From assembly GCA_963709295.1 (NCBI GenBank), contig CAVPVW010000008.1:310001-374000 (forward strand): a stretch of DNA of 64,000 nucleotides. Direction: 5' to 3'. A program made the translations under genes and the position numbers. Positions 8,404-16,570 of the stretch are shown one piece after another (position 1 is the first letter of the stretch; each line of letters opens with the position of its first letter). The DNA comes from JBGPQJ01 sp963709295 (GTDB lineage: Bacteria; Chloroflexota; Anaerolineae; Anaerolineales; Villigracilaceae). The notes beneath the pieces are model-generated. The model saw nothing but the letters and a program-made list of their open reading frames with translations. It was not told where the DNA came from and made no database searches.

Positions 8404-9498
8404 ATGACGCTGTTAATCTTTTTTGTTGTGTTTCTGGCGGTGGTGATCATCCATGAGTTGGGTCACTTTTTTGCATCCAAGGCAGGAAAGGTAGAAGTCG
8501 AGGAGTTCGGTTTCGGATTGCCGCCGCGCGTTCTCACCATGTTCAAGTGGCGCGAGACGGAGTTCACCCTCAACGCTCTCCCCATCGGCGGGTTCGTGCG
8601 GCCGAAAGGCGAGAACGACCCCGCCGTGCCGGGTGGCTTGGCCGCTGCCAGCCCGTGGACCCGCCTGGGCGTGATGCTCGCCGGTCCGGCAATGAACCTC
8701 ATCGCGGGTGTGCTGATCTACACGTTGATATTCACCCAGTCCGGCGTCCCGGATGTCAGCCGGGTCATTCTGGTCGAAGTGTCGCCTAATTCCCCCGCAG
8801 AGCAGGCGGGCTTCCTCGCCGGTGACTTGATCCTGAGCGCCAACGGCAAGCCTATCGAAAGTACAGAGGCCATCCGCTCTGTCATCTACGCCAACATGGA
8901 CCAGCCCGTGGTGGTCGTCTACGAGCGCGATGGAGAGCAGTACACGACGACCGTGATCCCCTCCAGTGAGCGGACGGTGGAGCAGGGAGCCACCGGTGTG
9001 CTGCTGGGCAATCCCGTCCAGAAGGCCAGCCTGATCACCGCGCTGCCGCTTGGCATTCGCGTGACAGGCATGTACATCTACGAGATCGTGACGCTGCCCG
9101 CGCGGCTCATTCAAGGGACCATTCCGGCGGAACAGGCGCGTTTCATCGGCTTGAAAGGGATGTATGATTTCATGTCGCAGGCAGTGACCCGCGACCAGGA
9201 GACCCGTCAGACCCTGGCGGCGCAGCCCGCCGGCGCGGCCACCGAGACACCCACCTACTACACGCTGGCGCTGATCGCCACCCTGAACATCTCGTTGGGC
9301 ATCTTCAACCTGCTGCCCCTGCCGGCGCTGGATGGCGGACGGATCATCTTCCTGCTGCCTGAGTTGATCTTCCGCAAGCGTGTGCCGCACAAGTTTGAGA
9401 ACACGGTCCATGCGGTCGGTATTATGCTCCTGCTGGCCCTGATGCTGTACATCAACGTGATGGATTTTATCAACCCCGTTGCCATCACCCTGCCGTAA
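8404..9498 (+). CDS. rseP: RseP/site-2 intramembrane zinc metalloprotease with PDZ domain
   Basis: An M50 protease of about 364 residues. The start is ATG 8404, preceded by CGAGGAG; an upstream TTG is less likely. TM1 carries the zinc motif 'HELGHFFAS', a PDZ domain spans about 110-200 ('EVSPNSPAEQAGFLAGDLIL'), and the second ligand motif 'NLLPLPALDGGRI' lies in a C-terminal span. The family cleaves anti-sigma factors and signal-peptide remnants within the membrane. It is normal in length with one PDZ domain. A terminator at 9507 separates it from the HEAT-repeat gene. Confidence 0.92.
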   Translation: MTLLIFFVVFLAVVIIHELGHFFASKAGKVEVEEFGFGLPPRVLTMFKWRETEFTLNALPIGGFVRPKGENDPAVPGGLAAASPWTRLGVMLAGPAMNLIAGVLIYTLIFTQSGVPDVSRVILVEVSPNSPAEQAGFLAGDLILSANGKPIESTEAIRSVIYANMDQPVVVVYERDGEQYTTTVIPSSERTVEQGATGVLLGNPVQKASLITALPLGIRVTGMYIYEIVTLPARLIQGTIPAEQARFIGLKGMYDFMSQAVTRDQETRQTLAAQPAGAATETPTYYTLALIATLNISLGIFNLLPLPALDGGRIIFLLPELIFRKRVPHKFENTVHAVGIMLLLALMLYINVMDFINPVAITLP

Positions 9499-9506
9499 AT
9501 ACACTG

Positions 9507-9537
9507 GGGCGGACGAGTGTCCGCCCTTTGATTTTCC
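9507..9537 (+). terminator. Rho-independent terminator after rseP
   Basis: GGGCGGAC/GTCCGCCC 8-bp stem with a GAGT tetraloop, followed by TTTGATTTT. It lies 8 bases after the stop codon. Confidence 0.85.
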
Positions 9538-9552
9538 TGAAGCGAGTCAGCC

Positions 9553-10515
9553 ATGTCCAAAGTCCCTTTTTCGCGCGTTGTGGATGCGCTGCTGGATACC
9601 AGCACTGCCTTCCCTCACCGTTATCTGAAAAACTTCTCCGACCTTGAACCCGGCGATATTAAAACGCTCCAGGCCGCCTGGCCGCAGGTGTCTGATTCGC
9701 GCAAGCACCAGCTCATGAAGGACCTCGAAAAACTCAACACGGACGACACCCTGGTCTCGATGGACTCCTTCGCACGCGCCATGCTGGACGACCCGGATGC
9801 CCAGGTGCGGCTGTTCGCCATCCGCATGCTGTGGGAGAGCGACGACGCCCGAATGGCCGGCACCCTGATCCGCATCATGCAGGAGGATTCTTCGGAGGAG
9901 GTGCGCGGCGAGGCCGCGTCCGTGCTCGGCCGGTACGTGTACCTGGGCGAGCTGGAGGAGGTTCCAACCCCGCTTCTCAAAGAGGTGGAGGAAGCGCTGC
10001 TCGCGACCGCACAACAGGAGGAGCACCGGCTGTCAAAACGGATGGCCGTGGAAGCGCTGGGATACTCCTCCCGGCCGGAGGTGCCTGCCCTTATCCGCAA
10101 CGCCATCAGCCAGCACGACCCGCAGTGGGTGGCCAGCGCGCTCTTCGCGATGGGGCGCTCCGCCAACCCGGATCATTGGCAGGATGACGTCCTGTATTCG
10201 CTCGACCACGACAACCTCGAGATTCGCCTGGCTGCCGTGGAAGCTGCAGGCGAGTTGGCCCTGGAGTCCGCTCGCCCGGCCTTGTTGGAGGCGCTCGATA
10301 CCGAGGACAACGAGGAGATCCACCGCGCGATCATCTGGTCGCTCTCTCAGATCGGCGGCGAGGATGTGCAAATCGTCCTTTACAACCTGGCAGACGCCAC
10401 GGAAGACGATGACCTGGCACAATTTATCGAAGAAGCGCTCGAAAACCTGACTTTCACCGATGACCTGTCGCGCTACGACCTGCTCGCCATCGACCCGGAT
10501 GAGCCCGAAAAATAA
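9553..10515 (+). CDS. HEAT-repeat protein
   Basis: A 320-residue, very acidic, all-alpha protein built of HEAT/PBS-lyase-like repeats. Repeated patterns such as 'DPDAQVRLFAIRMLWE', 'SSEEVRGEAASVLGRYV', 'NLEIRLAAVEAAGELA' and 'NEEIHRAIIWSLSQIG' recur about every 31-35 residues. It is a cytoplasmic scaffold or binding protein; no enzymatic motif is seen. It follows the site-2 protease terminator and precedes an AEC permease by 39 bases. Function is unknown beyond the fold. Confidence 0.8.
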   Translation: MSKVPFSRVVDALLDTSTAFPHRYLKNFSDLEPGDIKTLQAAWPQVSDSRKHQLMKDLEKLNTDDTLVSMDSFARAMLDDPDAQVRLFAIRMLWESDDARMAGTLIRIMQEDSSEEVRGEAASVLGRYVYLGELEEVPTPLLKEVEEALLATAQQEEHRLSKRMAVEALGYSSRPEVPALIRNAISQHDPQWVASALFAMGRSANPDHWQDDVLYSLDHDNLEIRLAAVEAAGELALESARPALLEALDTEDNEEIHRAIIWSLSQIGGEDVQIVLYNLADATEDDDLAQFIEEALENLTFTDDLSRYDLLAIDPDEPEK

Positions 10516-10554
10516 ACCGCAACTCTCCAAAACACCCGAACAACACAGCCGCCA

Positions 10555-11469
10555 ATGACCCTCTCCGAACTCTTAACAACGTTTGCCGAAAACATCCTGC
10601 CGATTTTCCTCATCAGCGGCTCTGCCTATCTAGTCGGGAAATACCTGGCGCTCGATTCACGAACGGTTGGCCGCCTGGTCTTTTATTTCTTCGGACCGGT
10701 GCTGATATTTAACCTCATCACAAAGAGCCAGCTTCCCTTCAACGAAATGTTGAAAACCGCCGGGTTCGCCGCGGCCGTCATGCTCACCTGCGGGCTGATC
10801 GCCTTTTTAGCCGGTCTTGCCCTTCGCCTGGAACGACGGGCGTTGATGGCGGTCATCCTGGTCAGCATGTTCGCCAACAACGGCAATTTCGGGCTGCCGC
10901 TCGTCTCCTTTGCCTTTGGACCCTCCGCATTGGCGCATTCAAGCATCTACTTCACCACCTCTGCAATCATGATAAACAGTGTGGGTGTCTTGATCGCCTC
11001 TCTCGGCCACACCGACATCAAGCGCGCCCTGCTCGGCCTTCTGAGGGTCCCACTAATGTATTCCTTGATGCTCGCATTGATCGTCATCCGCTTCGACGTG
11101 ACTCTGCCCGTTCCAATTGAGAGGTCCGTCTCTCTTGTGGGCGGTGCCGCGGTTCCGATGATGCTGGTGCTGCTCGGGCTGGAACTGCAAAAGGCGCAGT
11201 GGACCCGCAATCTGCGCGGGCTGACACTGGGCACAAGCGTCCGTCTTCTGGCGGGACCGGTTGTCGCGCTGTTCCTGACCTCATTGATGGGAATCACCGG
11301 CGCCGCCAAACAGGGCAGCGTGCTGGAGGCGTCCATGCCCAGCGCGGTGATGACCACCGTACTGGCCGCCGAATATAATCTCGATTCGTCGCTGGTCACC
11401 GGGACGATTCTCGTCACCACGCTGCTCAGCCCTCTGACCTTGACGCCGTTGATCCTTTTCTTGAAATAG
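10555..11469 (+). CDS. AEC (auxin efflux carrier) family permease
   Basis: A 304-residue integral membrane protein with about ten hydrophobic spans. The conserved 'MFANNGNFGLPLVSFAFG' segment, typical of AEC transporters, lies about residues 103-120, and a repeat-like C-terminal half ends 'TTLLSPLTLTPLILF'. The family exports small organic acids such as malate or malonate. The substrate is not predictable. It is closely followed by the acylphosphatase gene 8 bases downstream. Confidence 0.85.
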   Translation: MTLSELLTTFAENILPIFLISGSAYLVGKYLALDSRTVGRLVFYFFGPVLIFNLITKSQLPFNEMLKTAGFAAAVMLTCGLIAFLAGLALRLERRALMAVILVSMFANNGNFGLPLVSFAFGPSALAHSSIYFTTSAIMINSVGVLIASLGHTDIKRALLGLLRVPLMYSLMLALIVIRFDVTLPVPIERSVSLVGGAAVPMMLVLLGLELQKAQWTRNLRGLTLGTSVRLLAGPVVALFLTSLMGITGAAKQGSVLEASMPSAVMTTVLAAEYNLDSSLVTGTILVTTLLSPLTLTPLILFLK

Positions 11470-11477
11470 GAAATCTC

Positions 11478-11771
11478 ATGAGCGAAACAGCGCTTTCCCG
11501 TGTACACATTTGGGTGCGCGGACGGGTGCAGGGGGTCGGCTTCCGCGCCTTCGTCCAGCAATCGGCCATAGTGATGGATTTGACAGGCTGGGTGCGCAAC
11601 GTCGGCTGGGATCAGGTGGAGACCATCGCCGAGGGGGAAAAATCCGTGCTGGAGCAATTCATCGTAGCAGTGCGAACCGGTCCGCGTGCCTCGCAGGTGG
11701 AGGATGCCCGAGTTGAGTGGGAACCCGCCTCGGGTGAGTTTGAGTTGTTCCAGGTGAGATCAAGCCGGTAG
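11478..11771 (+). CDS. Acylphosphatase
   Basis: A 97-residue acylphosphatase that hydrolyses carboxyl-phosphate bonds. The catalytic loop 'VRGRVQGVGFRAFVQQSA' contains the phosphate-binding Arg, and 'GWVRNVGWDQVETIAEG' contains the catalytic Asn. The start ATG follows AGGAAATCTC. Length and both motifs are standard. It may be co-transcribed with the AEC permease, though the pairing has no obvious metabolic meaning. Confidence 0.93.
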   Translation: MSETALSRVHIWVRGRVQGVGFRAFVQQSAIVMDLTGWVRNVGWDQVETIAEGEKSVLEQFIVAVRTGPRASQVEDARVEWEPASGEFELFQVRSSR

Positions 11772-11903
11772 GCTAAGCGAAACCCAATCCCCGTTCCTTC
11801 AACGAAACCCAGCGATTCGGTCCATCCCCGATCACGATATGTAGTGTAGGCACAAAGCGCCTTGCTCGCATTCCTGCGAGTAGGTTTCTTCATACCTCTC
11901 TCA

Positions 11904-11937
11904 GAACCGGACGTGAGACTTTCGCCTCATCCGGCTC
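11904..11937 (-). mobile_element. Orphan group II intron domain V (relic)
   Basis: On the minus strand these 34 bases read as a complete group II intron domain V. It opens GAGCCGGATGAGG, with the AGC catalytic triad near the start, then a GAAA-type loop, then the complementary GTCTCACGTCCGGTTC. The flanking bases can form a weaker domain-VI-like hairpin. No reverse transcriptase or other intron domain is recognisable on either side, so this is a decayed 3' end left between acylphosphatase and the tRNA genes. The 370-base gap from 11772 to 12140 holds nothing else recognised. Confidence 0.7.
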
Positions 11938-12140
11938 TCCATTTCTTAGGTAATTTCTGGCAATTCTGCGATCGACTTCACTTCGAGGATCAGGTCGGTG
12001 ATGCGATAAACAGGATGGGAACCGGTTTCAGTCATGATTTTCTCCCTCGAGCCAACAATCTCTATTTTACAGCGGAATCCCCGGCACCCATTCTTGACAT
12101 CCACTCCTGCATCAGTTAGAATACCGTTCGCCCTGTAATC

Positions 12141-12213
12141 GGGCCTGTAGCGCAGTTGGGAGCGCGCCTCAATCGCACTGAGGAGGTCAGGGGTTCGAAT
12201 CCCCTCAGGTCCA
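12141..12213 (+). tRNA. tRNA-Ala (anticodon CGC)
   Basis: A 73-nt cloverleaf: acceptor GGGCCTG/CAGGTCC with discriminator A, D arm GCGC/GCGC, anticodon stem CCTCA/TGAGG with loop ATCGCAC (anticodon CGC), and T arm GGGG-TTCGAAT-CCCC. CCA is not fully encoded. It reads GCG codons. Confidence 0.93.
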
Positions 12214-12292
12214 CTGGGTTCAGTGATCAGTTTTCAGCAACCGGTGGATCAGAATCACTGAATGCTGCTCACTGATAACTGAACACTGACAT

Positions 12293-12365
12293 GGGCCCAT
12301 AGCGCAGTTGGGAGCGCGTCTCAATGGCATTGAGAAGGTCGCGAGTTCGAATCTCGCTGGGTCCA
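12293..12365 (+). tRNA. tRNA-Ala (anticodon GGC)
   Basis: A 73-nt cloverleaf: acceptor GGGCCCA/TGGGTCC, discriminator A, D arm GCGC/GCGC, anticodon stem TCTCA/TGAGA with loop ATGGCAT (anticodon GGC), and T arm GCGAG-TTCGAAT-CTCGC. It lies 79 bases after the first tRNA-Ala. The spacer contains related ACTGATNAC/CAGTGATCAG words. Confidence 0.93.
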
Positions 12366-12422
12366 CCTGGAATCAGCATTGGCGGTTGGTTTTGGCATTT
12401 GCCGGGGCCAATCGCTCGGTGT

Positions 12423-12428
12423 TATAAT
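12423..12428 (+). promoter_or_regulatory. Promoter -10 of the leuS T-box leader
   Basis: TATAAT lies about 18 bases after a TTGCCG -35-like hexamer and directly upstream of the T-box RNA, so the transcript would start near 12435. Confidence 0.6.
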
Positions 12429-12439
12429 AGGCAAAATTA

Positions 12440-12713
12440 AAAGCCACGGCAGGAGTAGTAGGTCGTCCCGCCAGCGAGATGGGAGAGCAAGGTGGAAGCC
12501 CGTCACGGCGCACACGGGAGCGCCAGGAGACCGAACTCGCCTGTCCCCCAAAAGGGAGGCTGCGCTGGTGAACGCGGAAAAACACCGCAGAGTAGTCAGC
12601 GCCGGGATGGCCCGTTACAGCAAGCTTGAGTGACGTTCATAATTTTGGACGTAACCAGGGTGGTACCGCGGAGAACCCCTTCGTCCCTGTTTGGATGAAG
12701 GGATTTTTGTTAA
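12440..12713 (+). promoter_or_regulatory. T-box riboswitch controlling leuS
   Basis: The leader contains the T-box bulge sequence AGGGTGGTACCGCG at 12657-12670, which pairs with the NCCA end of uncharged tRNA. It is followed by a terminator hairpin (CCCCTTCGTCC at 12676-12686 with GGATGAAGGG at 12693-12702) and a T5 run. Stem I begins near 12449 and includes AGTA on its 5' side. On its 3' side GAA-CTC lies at 12533-12538, giving a CUC leucine specifier, which agrees with the downstream gene. Uncharged tRNA-Leu should favour the antiterminator and raise leuS expression. Confidence 0.92.
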
Positions 12714-12729
12714 CTAAAAAGAGGAAAGA

Positions 12730-15507
12730 ATGGCCACAAAAACGTCTGCAAAGAAGAAACCCACGACCAGGAAACCCGCATCCAAAAAACCGGTTGCCAA
12801 GAAGAAAACCGCGCCTGTTGCGAAAAAGCCGGTTGTGAAGAAACCAGCTGTACAGAAAAAAGTAACAGTTAAAAAGGCTGCTCCGGCAAAGGTCGTCAAA
12901 CCTGCTGTGAAAAAAGCCCCCTCCGTGTCGGTTAAAACCACCGTCAAGAAGGCAGTCCCTGCCAAGCCAGCAGTGGCGACAAAACCCAAGGCCAAAAAAC
13001 CGGCTGTGATCCAGGCTCCCGCTAAGGCTGAAAAACCTGCTACAGACATCTCCTACAATCCCAAAGCCTATGAAAAGAAGTGGCAGGAGAAATGGGAAGC
13101 GGATGGGCTGTACCGGTCCGTGATCGATGAGAGCAAGCCCAAACATTACGCCCTGACCATGCTGCCCTATACGTCGGGCGATCTGCATTTCGGCCACTGG
13201 TATCCCATGGCGCCCTCCGATGCGCGCGCCCGTTTCAAACGCATGAACGGGTACAACGTGCTGTTCCCGATCGGGTTTGACGCCTTTGGCCTGCCCGCGG
13301 AAAATGCTGCCATCAAGCGCGGCATCCACCCCAAGGAGTGGACCTTCAAGAATGTTGATCGCATGCGCGGTCAGTTGAAAACCATGGGCGCCATGTTCGA
13401 CTGGAAACGCGAGGCGATCTCCGCCGAACCGCGCTACTACAAATGGACCGAATGGTTCTTCATCCAGCTCTACAAAGCCGGGCTGGCCTACCGCAAGATG
13501 TCGCCTGTGGATTGGTGCCCGAACTGCAACACCACACTGGCCCGCGAACAAGTCTGGGGCGAGGAGCGCACCTGCGAACGTTGCCATACGCCTGTCATTA
13601 AAAAAGACCTCGAGCAGTGGTTCTTCAAATCCACTAAATATGCCGATGAATTGTTGAATTTTGAAAACATCGATTGGCCGGAACAGGTCAGGGTTAAACA
13701 GACCAATTGGATCGGCCGCTCCGAAGGCGCCTCGGTGATCTTCAAGACAGAAGCCGGCGACCCGATCGAGGTCTTCACCACCCGCCCGGACACGCTGTGG
13801 GGCGCGACCTTCATGGTCCTGGCGCCCGAGCATCCCCTGGTGGACAAGATCACCGCCGATACCCAGAGGCTGGAGGTGGAGGCGTACAAGTTCGCTGCCT
13901 CCCGCCAGAGTGACATCGACCGGGAAGCCGCCGACAAGGAAAAGACCGGCGTGTGGACCGGCGGGCATGCCATCAACCCGGTCAATAATGCGCGCATCCC
14001 GATCTGGATCGCCGACTATGTATTGATGAGCTACGGCACGGGTGCGATCATGGCGGTTCCCGCGCATGACGAGCGCGACTTCGCCTTTGCCCGCAAGTAT
14101 CATCTATTGATCATGCCGGTCATCCAACCCGAAGAGCATCCCCGGCTGGACGGCGCCACCATGGAGGCGGCTTATGTCGGCGGCGGGCACATGGTCAACT
14201 CGGGCCAGTTTAACGGGACCATCGTCAACGAGGAAAAGGGGCGCAAGAATCCCGGCATTTCCGCGGTCATTGACTGGCTGGAAAAGCAGAACATCGGCAG
14301 GGAAACCATCAACTATCGCTACCGCGACTGGCTGATCAGCCGCCAGCGTTATTGGGGTTCGCCCATCCCGATGATCCACTGCGAGAAACACGGCTGGAAT
14401 CCGGTGCCTGACAAGGACCTGCCCGTGCTGCTGCCCGATGATGTCGAGTGGAAGCCGACCGGCGAGAGTCCGTTGAAGCTGCATCCGACCTGGAAGAACA
14501 CCACCTGCCCGGTTTGCGGCGGTCCCGCCGAGCGAGAAACCGATACCATGGACACCTTCATGTGTTCCTCGTGGTATCACTTGCGCTACCTGAGCCCCAA
14601 GTACGACAAGGGGCCCTTCGATGAGAAGGAATACAACTACTGGATGCCGGTCGACACGTACACGGGTGGCGTGGAGCACGCCACCATGCACCTGCTGTAC
14701 ACACGCTTCTTCCACAAAGCCCTGCGCGACATGGGCATTGTCGAGGGCGGCGAACCGATGCTGCAGCTGCGCAATCAGGGCATGATCCTTGGCGAGGATG
14801 GCTTCAAGATGTCCAAGAGTAAAGGCAATGTGGTCTCGCCGGATGTGCTGACCGCCAAATACGGCACGGATGCGCTGCGCACCTATTTGATGTTTGCCTA
14901 CCGCTGGGAGGAAGGCGGACTTTGGAATCCAACCGGCATAGAAGGGAACACGCGCTGGTTAAGGCGCATCTGGATATTATTCACCGATCCGGCTCAGCCG
15001 GGAACTGCCTCTGATGAGACCAAGCGAGTGCTGCGCCGCAAGGTGCATCAGACCCTGAAGCGGGTGACGCGCGATTTCGAGCAGTTCCAGTTCAACACCA
15101 TCATCTCGTCTCTGATGGAATTGCTGAACGAACTGTACAAGGCGCGCGAAGCGGGGGCCTCCGGCTCAACGGAATGGAAAGAAGCCCTGGAGATTTACCT
15201 GAAAATGCTGGCGCCGGTCGCGCCGCATATCAGCGAGGAACTGTGGATGCGTCTGGGTAAGCCCTACTCCATCCACACCCAGAATTGGCCGGCTGCGGAC
15301 GAAGCCGCCGCCCATGAAGACGAGATCACCCTGGTGGTTCAGGTCAACGGTAAGCTGCGCGACCGGGTCACTGTGCCGGCGGATGTGTCCGATGAGAAAG
15401 CGAAAGCGGCTGCACTGGCAAGCGAGACAGTGAAGAAACACCTCGAGGGTAAATCGCCCAAACAGGTGGTGTACGTCAAGGGGCGGCTGGTGAATATTGT
15501 GGTGTAA
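12730..15507 (+). CDS. leuS: Leucyl-tRNA synthetase with lysine-rich N-terminal extension
   Basis: A 925-residue class I synthetase that charges tRNA-Leu. The catalytic core begins near residue 107 ('YNPKAYEKKWQEKWEADG'). The HIGH-type motif is 'HFGH' at about 153, zinc-finger-like Cys pairs ('CPNCNTT', 'CERCHTP') follow, the CP1 editing domain contains 'TTRPDTLWGATF', and KMSKS lies at about 693-697. Residues 1-105 are an unusual histone-H1-like tail of repeated KKP/AKK/VKK units, absent from normal LeuRS. The start ATG is preceded by AAAGAGGAAAGA, and the T-box terminator ends 20 bases upstream. The extension is in frame and has no alternative start at the core boundary, so it is probably translated. 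Confidence 0.96.
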   Translation: MATKTSAKKKPTTRKPASKKPVAKKKTAPVAKKPVVKKPAVQKKVTVKKAAPAKVVKPAVKKAPSVSVKTTVKKAVPAKPAVATKPKAKKPAVIQAPAKAEKPATDISYNPKAYEKKWQEKWEADGLYRSVIDESKPKHYALTMLPYTSGDLHFGHWYPMAPSDARARFKRMNGYNVLFPIGFDAFGLPAENAAIKRGIHPKEWTFKNVDRMRGQLKTMGAMFDWKREAISAEPRYYKWTEWFFIQLYKAGLAYRKMSPVDWCPNCNTTLAREQVWGEERTCERCHTPVIKKDLEQWFFKSTKYADELLNFENIDWPEQVRVKQTNWIGRSEGASVIFKTEAGDPIEVFTTRPDTLWGATFMVLAPEHPLVDKITADTQRLEVEAYKFAASRQSDIDREAADKEKTGVWTGGHAINPVNNARIPIWIADYVLMSYGTGAIMAVPAHDERDFAFARKYHLLIMPVIQPEEHPRLDGATMEAAYVGGGHMVNSGQFNGTIVNEEKGRKNPGISAVIDWLEKQNIGRETINYRYRDWLISRQRYWGSPIPMIHCEKHGWNPVPDKDLPVLLPDDVEWKPTGESPLKLHPTWKNTTCPVCGGPAERETDTMDTFMCSSWYHLRYLSPKYDKGPFDEKEYNYWMPVDTYTGGVEHATMHLLYTRFFHKALRDMGIVEGGEPMLQLRNQGMILGEDGFKMSKSKGNVVSPDVLTAKYGTDALRTYLMFAYRWEEGGLWNPTGIEGNTRWLRRIWILFTDPAQPGTASDETKRVLRRKVHQTLKRVTRDFEQFQFNTIISSLMELLNELYKAREAGASGSTEWKEALEIYLKMLAPVAPHISEELWMRLGKPYSIHTQNWPAADEAAAHEDEITLVVQVNGKLRDRVTVPADVSDEKAKAAALASETVKKHLEGKSPKQVVYVKGRLVNIVV

Positions 15508-15512
15508 CATGG

Positions 15513-15546
15513 GCAGGGACGGACTTGAACTCGTCCCTGTTTTTTT
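15513..15546 (+). terminator. Terminator after leuS
   Basis: AGGGACG/CGTCCCT stem with a ~10-nt loop, followed by GTTTTTTT, immediately after the leuS stop. Confidence 0.85.
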
Positions 15547-15587
15547 CGGTACATCGCTATCCACCAGGATATATGTAGTGACAGGCA

Positions 15588-15617
15588 TTGGCGACGGATT
15601 TCTCGCTGATGTATAAT
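15588..15617 (+). promoter_or_regulatory. Promoter of the AbiEii-type pair, possibly giving a leaderless mRNA
   Basis: TTGGCG at 15588 and TATAAT at 15612 are 18 bases apart. The likely start ATG at 15624 is only six bases after the -10, so transcription would begin at or next to the start codon. Confidence 0.5.
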
Positions 15618-15623
15618 CCAAAC

Positions 15624-15908
15624 ATGCTCAAGACCATTCCTTCAACATCTGCTCCATTCTTTCAAGAGTATTCCTTTTCCAAGCTTGATGCAGATGAGCA
15701 TGCAGCGCTGGTCATCGAGCGCCTAATGGCCTACGGCAATCGCGAAGAAGTTCGCTGGCTGTTCGCTTATTATGGGCGACCCCGCCTTCTGGAGTGGCTG
15801 CTAAAAGACGGGCGGCGCATGTTGCCTGAAAGGCGGTATCAGCTTTGGTGCGTGCTTCTAGGCGCCGCATCTGAAAACCGGAATCCAACGACGGCATGGA
15901 ATCACTAA
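15624..15908 (+). CDS. DUF6922-like small protein, putative antitoxin partner
   Basis: A 94-residue protein from ATG 15624; an upstream in-frame start would lie inside the promoter. Its core ('HAALVIERLMAYGNREEVRW', then 'LFAYYGRPRLLEWL') and the conserved ending 'RYQLWCVLLG' match small proteins regularly found upstream of AbiEii-type nucleotidyltransferases. Its 3' end overlaps the next gene by 13 bases, which indicates coupled translation. In such pairs the first protein is presumed to be the antitoxin. No DNA-binding motif was identified. The role is inferred from gene order. Confidence 0.65.
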   Translation: MLKTIPSTSAPFFQEYSFSKLDADEHAALVIERLMAYGNREEVRWLFAYYGRPRLLEWLLKDGRRMLPERRYQLWCVLLGAASENRNPTTAWNH

Positions 15909-16552
15909 CAGACCCGCATTGGGAGGCTGCCACCGAGGATATACGTTTCCTGCTGGCACATGCCGGTCAGCAGGATTTTTGCTCCCGTTTTTATTTGGCT
16001 GGCGGCACCGCTCTTGCATTGCGAAAAGGCCATCGAAAATCAATCGATCTCGATTTCTTTTCAGAAACGGACGAAGTCCATTCCAACACCCGTTTGGAGA
16101 TCCTACGTGCTTTCTCCGCACTGGAATGCCAGGTCATCGAAAACACGGATGGGAATCTCCTGATGCAGGCAAGGAATACCCTGATTGGTTTTTTCAGCTA
16201 CGGCTATCGTTTATTGGATTCATTTCATCTTGTAGAGAACGTGAGAATGGCATCAATGATCGATCTTGGGTTGATGAAGCTGGATGCCTTGATTGGCAGA
16301 GGAAGCCGCAAGGATTTTTATGATCTCTATGTATTAAGTCACGAAATATCCTTCAGGGATTTGCTCGACGCAGGAAAATCAAAGTATCCTGAGACGCGCG
16401 ACTTCGGCATGATGGCTCTCGAGAGCATGGTGCTTTTCGACAATGCCGACCGTGATTTCCAGCCAGAACTATTAATTGATCTTTCATGGGAACAGGTTCG
16501 ACAATACTTCATTGACCAGGCAAAATCAATAGGACAAACCTGGTTTGGGTGA
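15896..16552 (+). CDS. AbiEii/AbiGii-type nucleotidyltransferase, putative toxin
   Basis: A 218-residue minimal nucleotidyltransferase. The diagnostic motif is 'GGTALALRKGH' followed by 'SIDLDFF', which holds the two catalytic aspartates. A later 'DLGLMKLDALIGRGSRKDFYDLY' region is the conserved KxDA/RxxxRDxxDL block of this family. Characterised relatives transfer nucleotides to tRNA or other targets and block growth or phage. Length fits a short chromosomal form. It follows and overlaps the DUF6922-like gene; a relic element at 16553-16920 lies right after it. Toxin activity is inferred from the family. Confidence 0.8.
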   Translation: MESLTDPHWEAATEDIRFLLAHAGQQDFCSRFYLAGGTALALRKGHRKSIDLDFFSETDEVHSNTRLEILRAFSALECQVIENTDGNLLMQARNTLIGFFSYGYRLLDSFHLVENVRMASMIDLGLMKLDALIGRGSRKDFYDLYVLSHEISFRDLLDAGKSKYPETRDFGMMALESMVLFDNADRDFQPELLIDLSWEQVRQYFIDQAKSIGQTWFG

Positions 16553-16570
16553 CGGCTCCCCACGCCTACG

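Noticed and set aside
8413..9504. A 363-residue open frame on the minus strand opposite rseP
   Set aside because: It mirrors the rseP coding frame, is rich in His/Arg/Gln as GC-rich antisense frames are, and has no recognisable domain.
11862..12119. An 85-residue plus-strand open frame in the gap before the tRNA genes
   Set aside because: It runs through the intron domain V relic and shows no domain or start signal.
12637..14103. A 488-residue open frame on the minus strand opposite leuS
   Set aside because: An antisense shadow of the synthetase; its composition (repeated Gly/Phe/Leu/Asn runs) reflects the lysine-rich tail read backwards.
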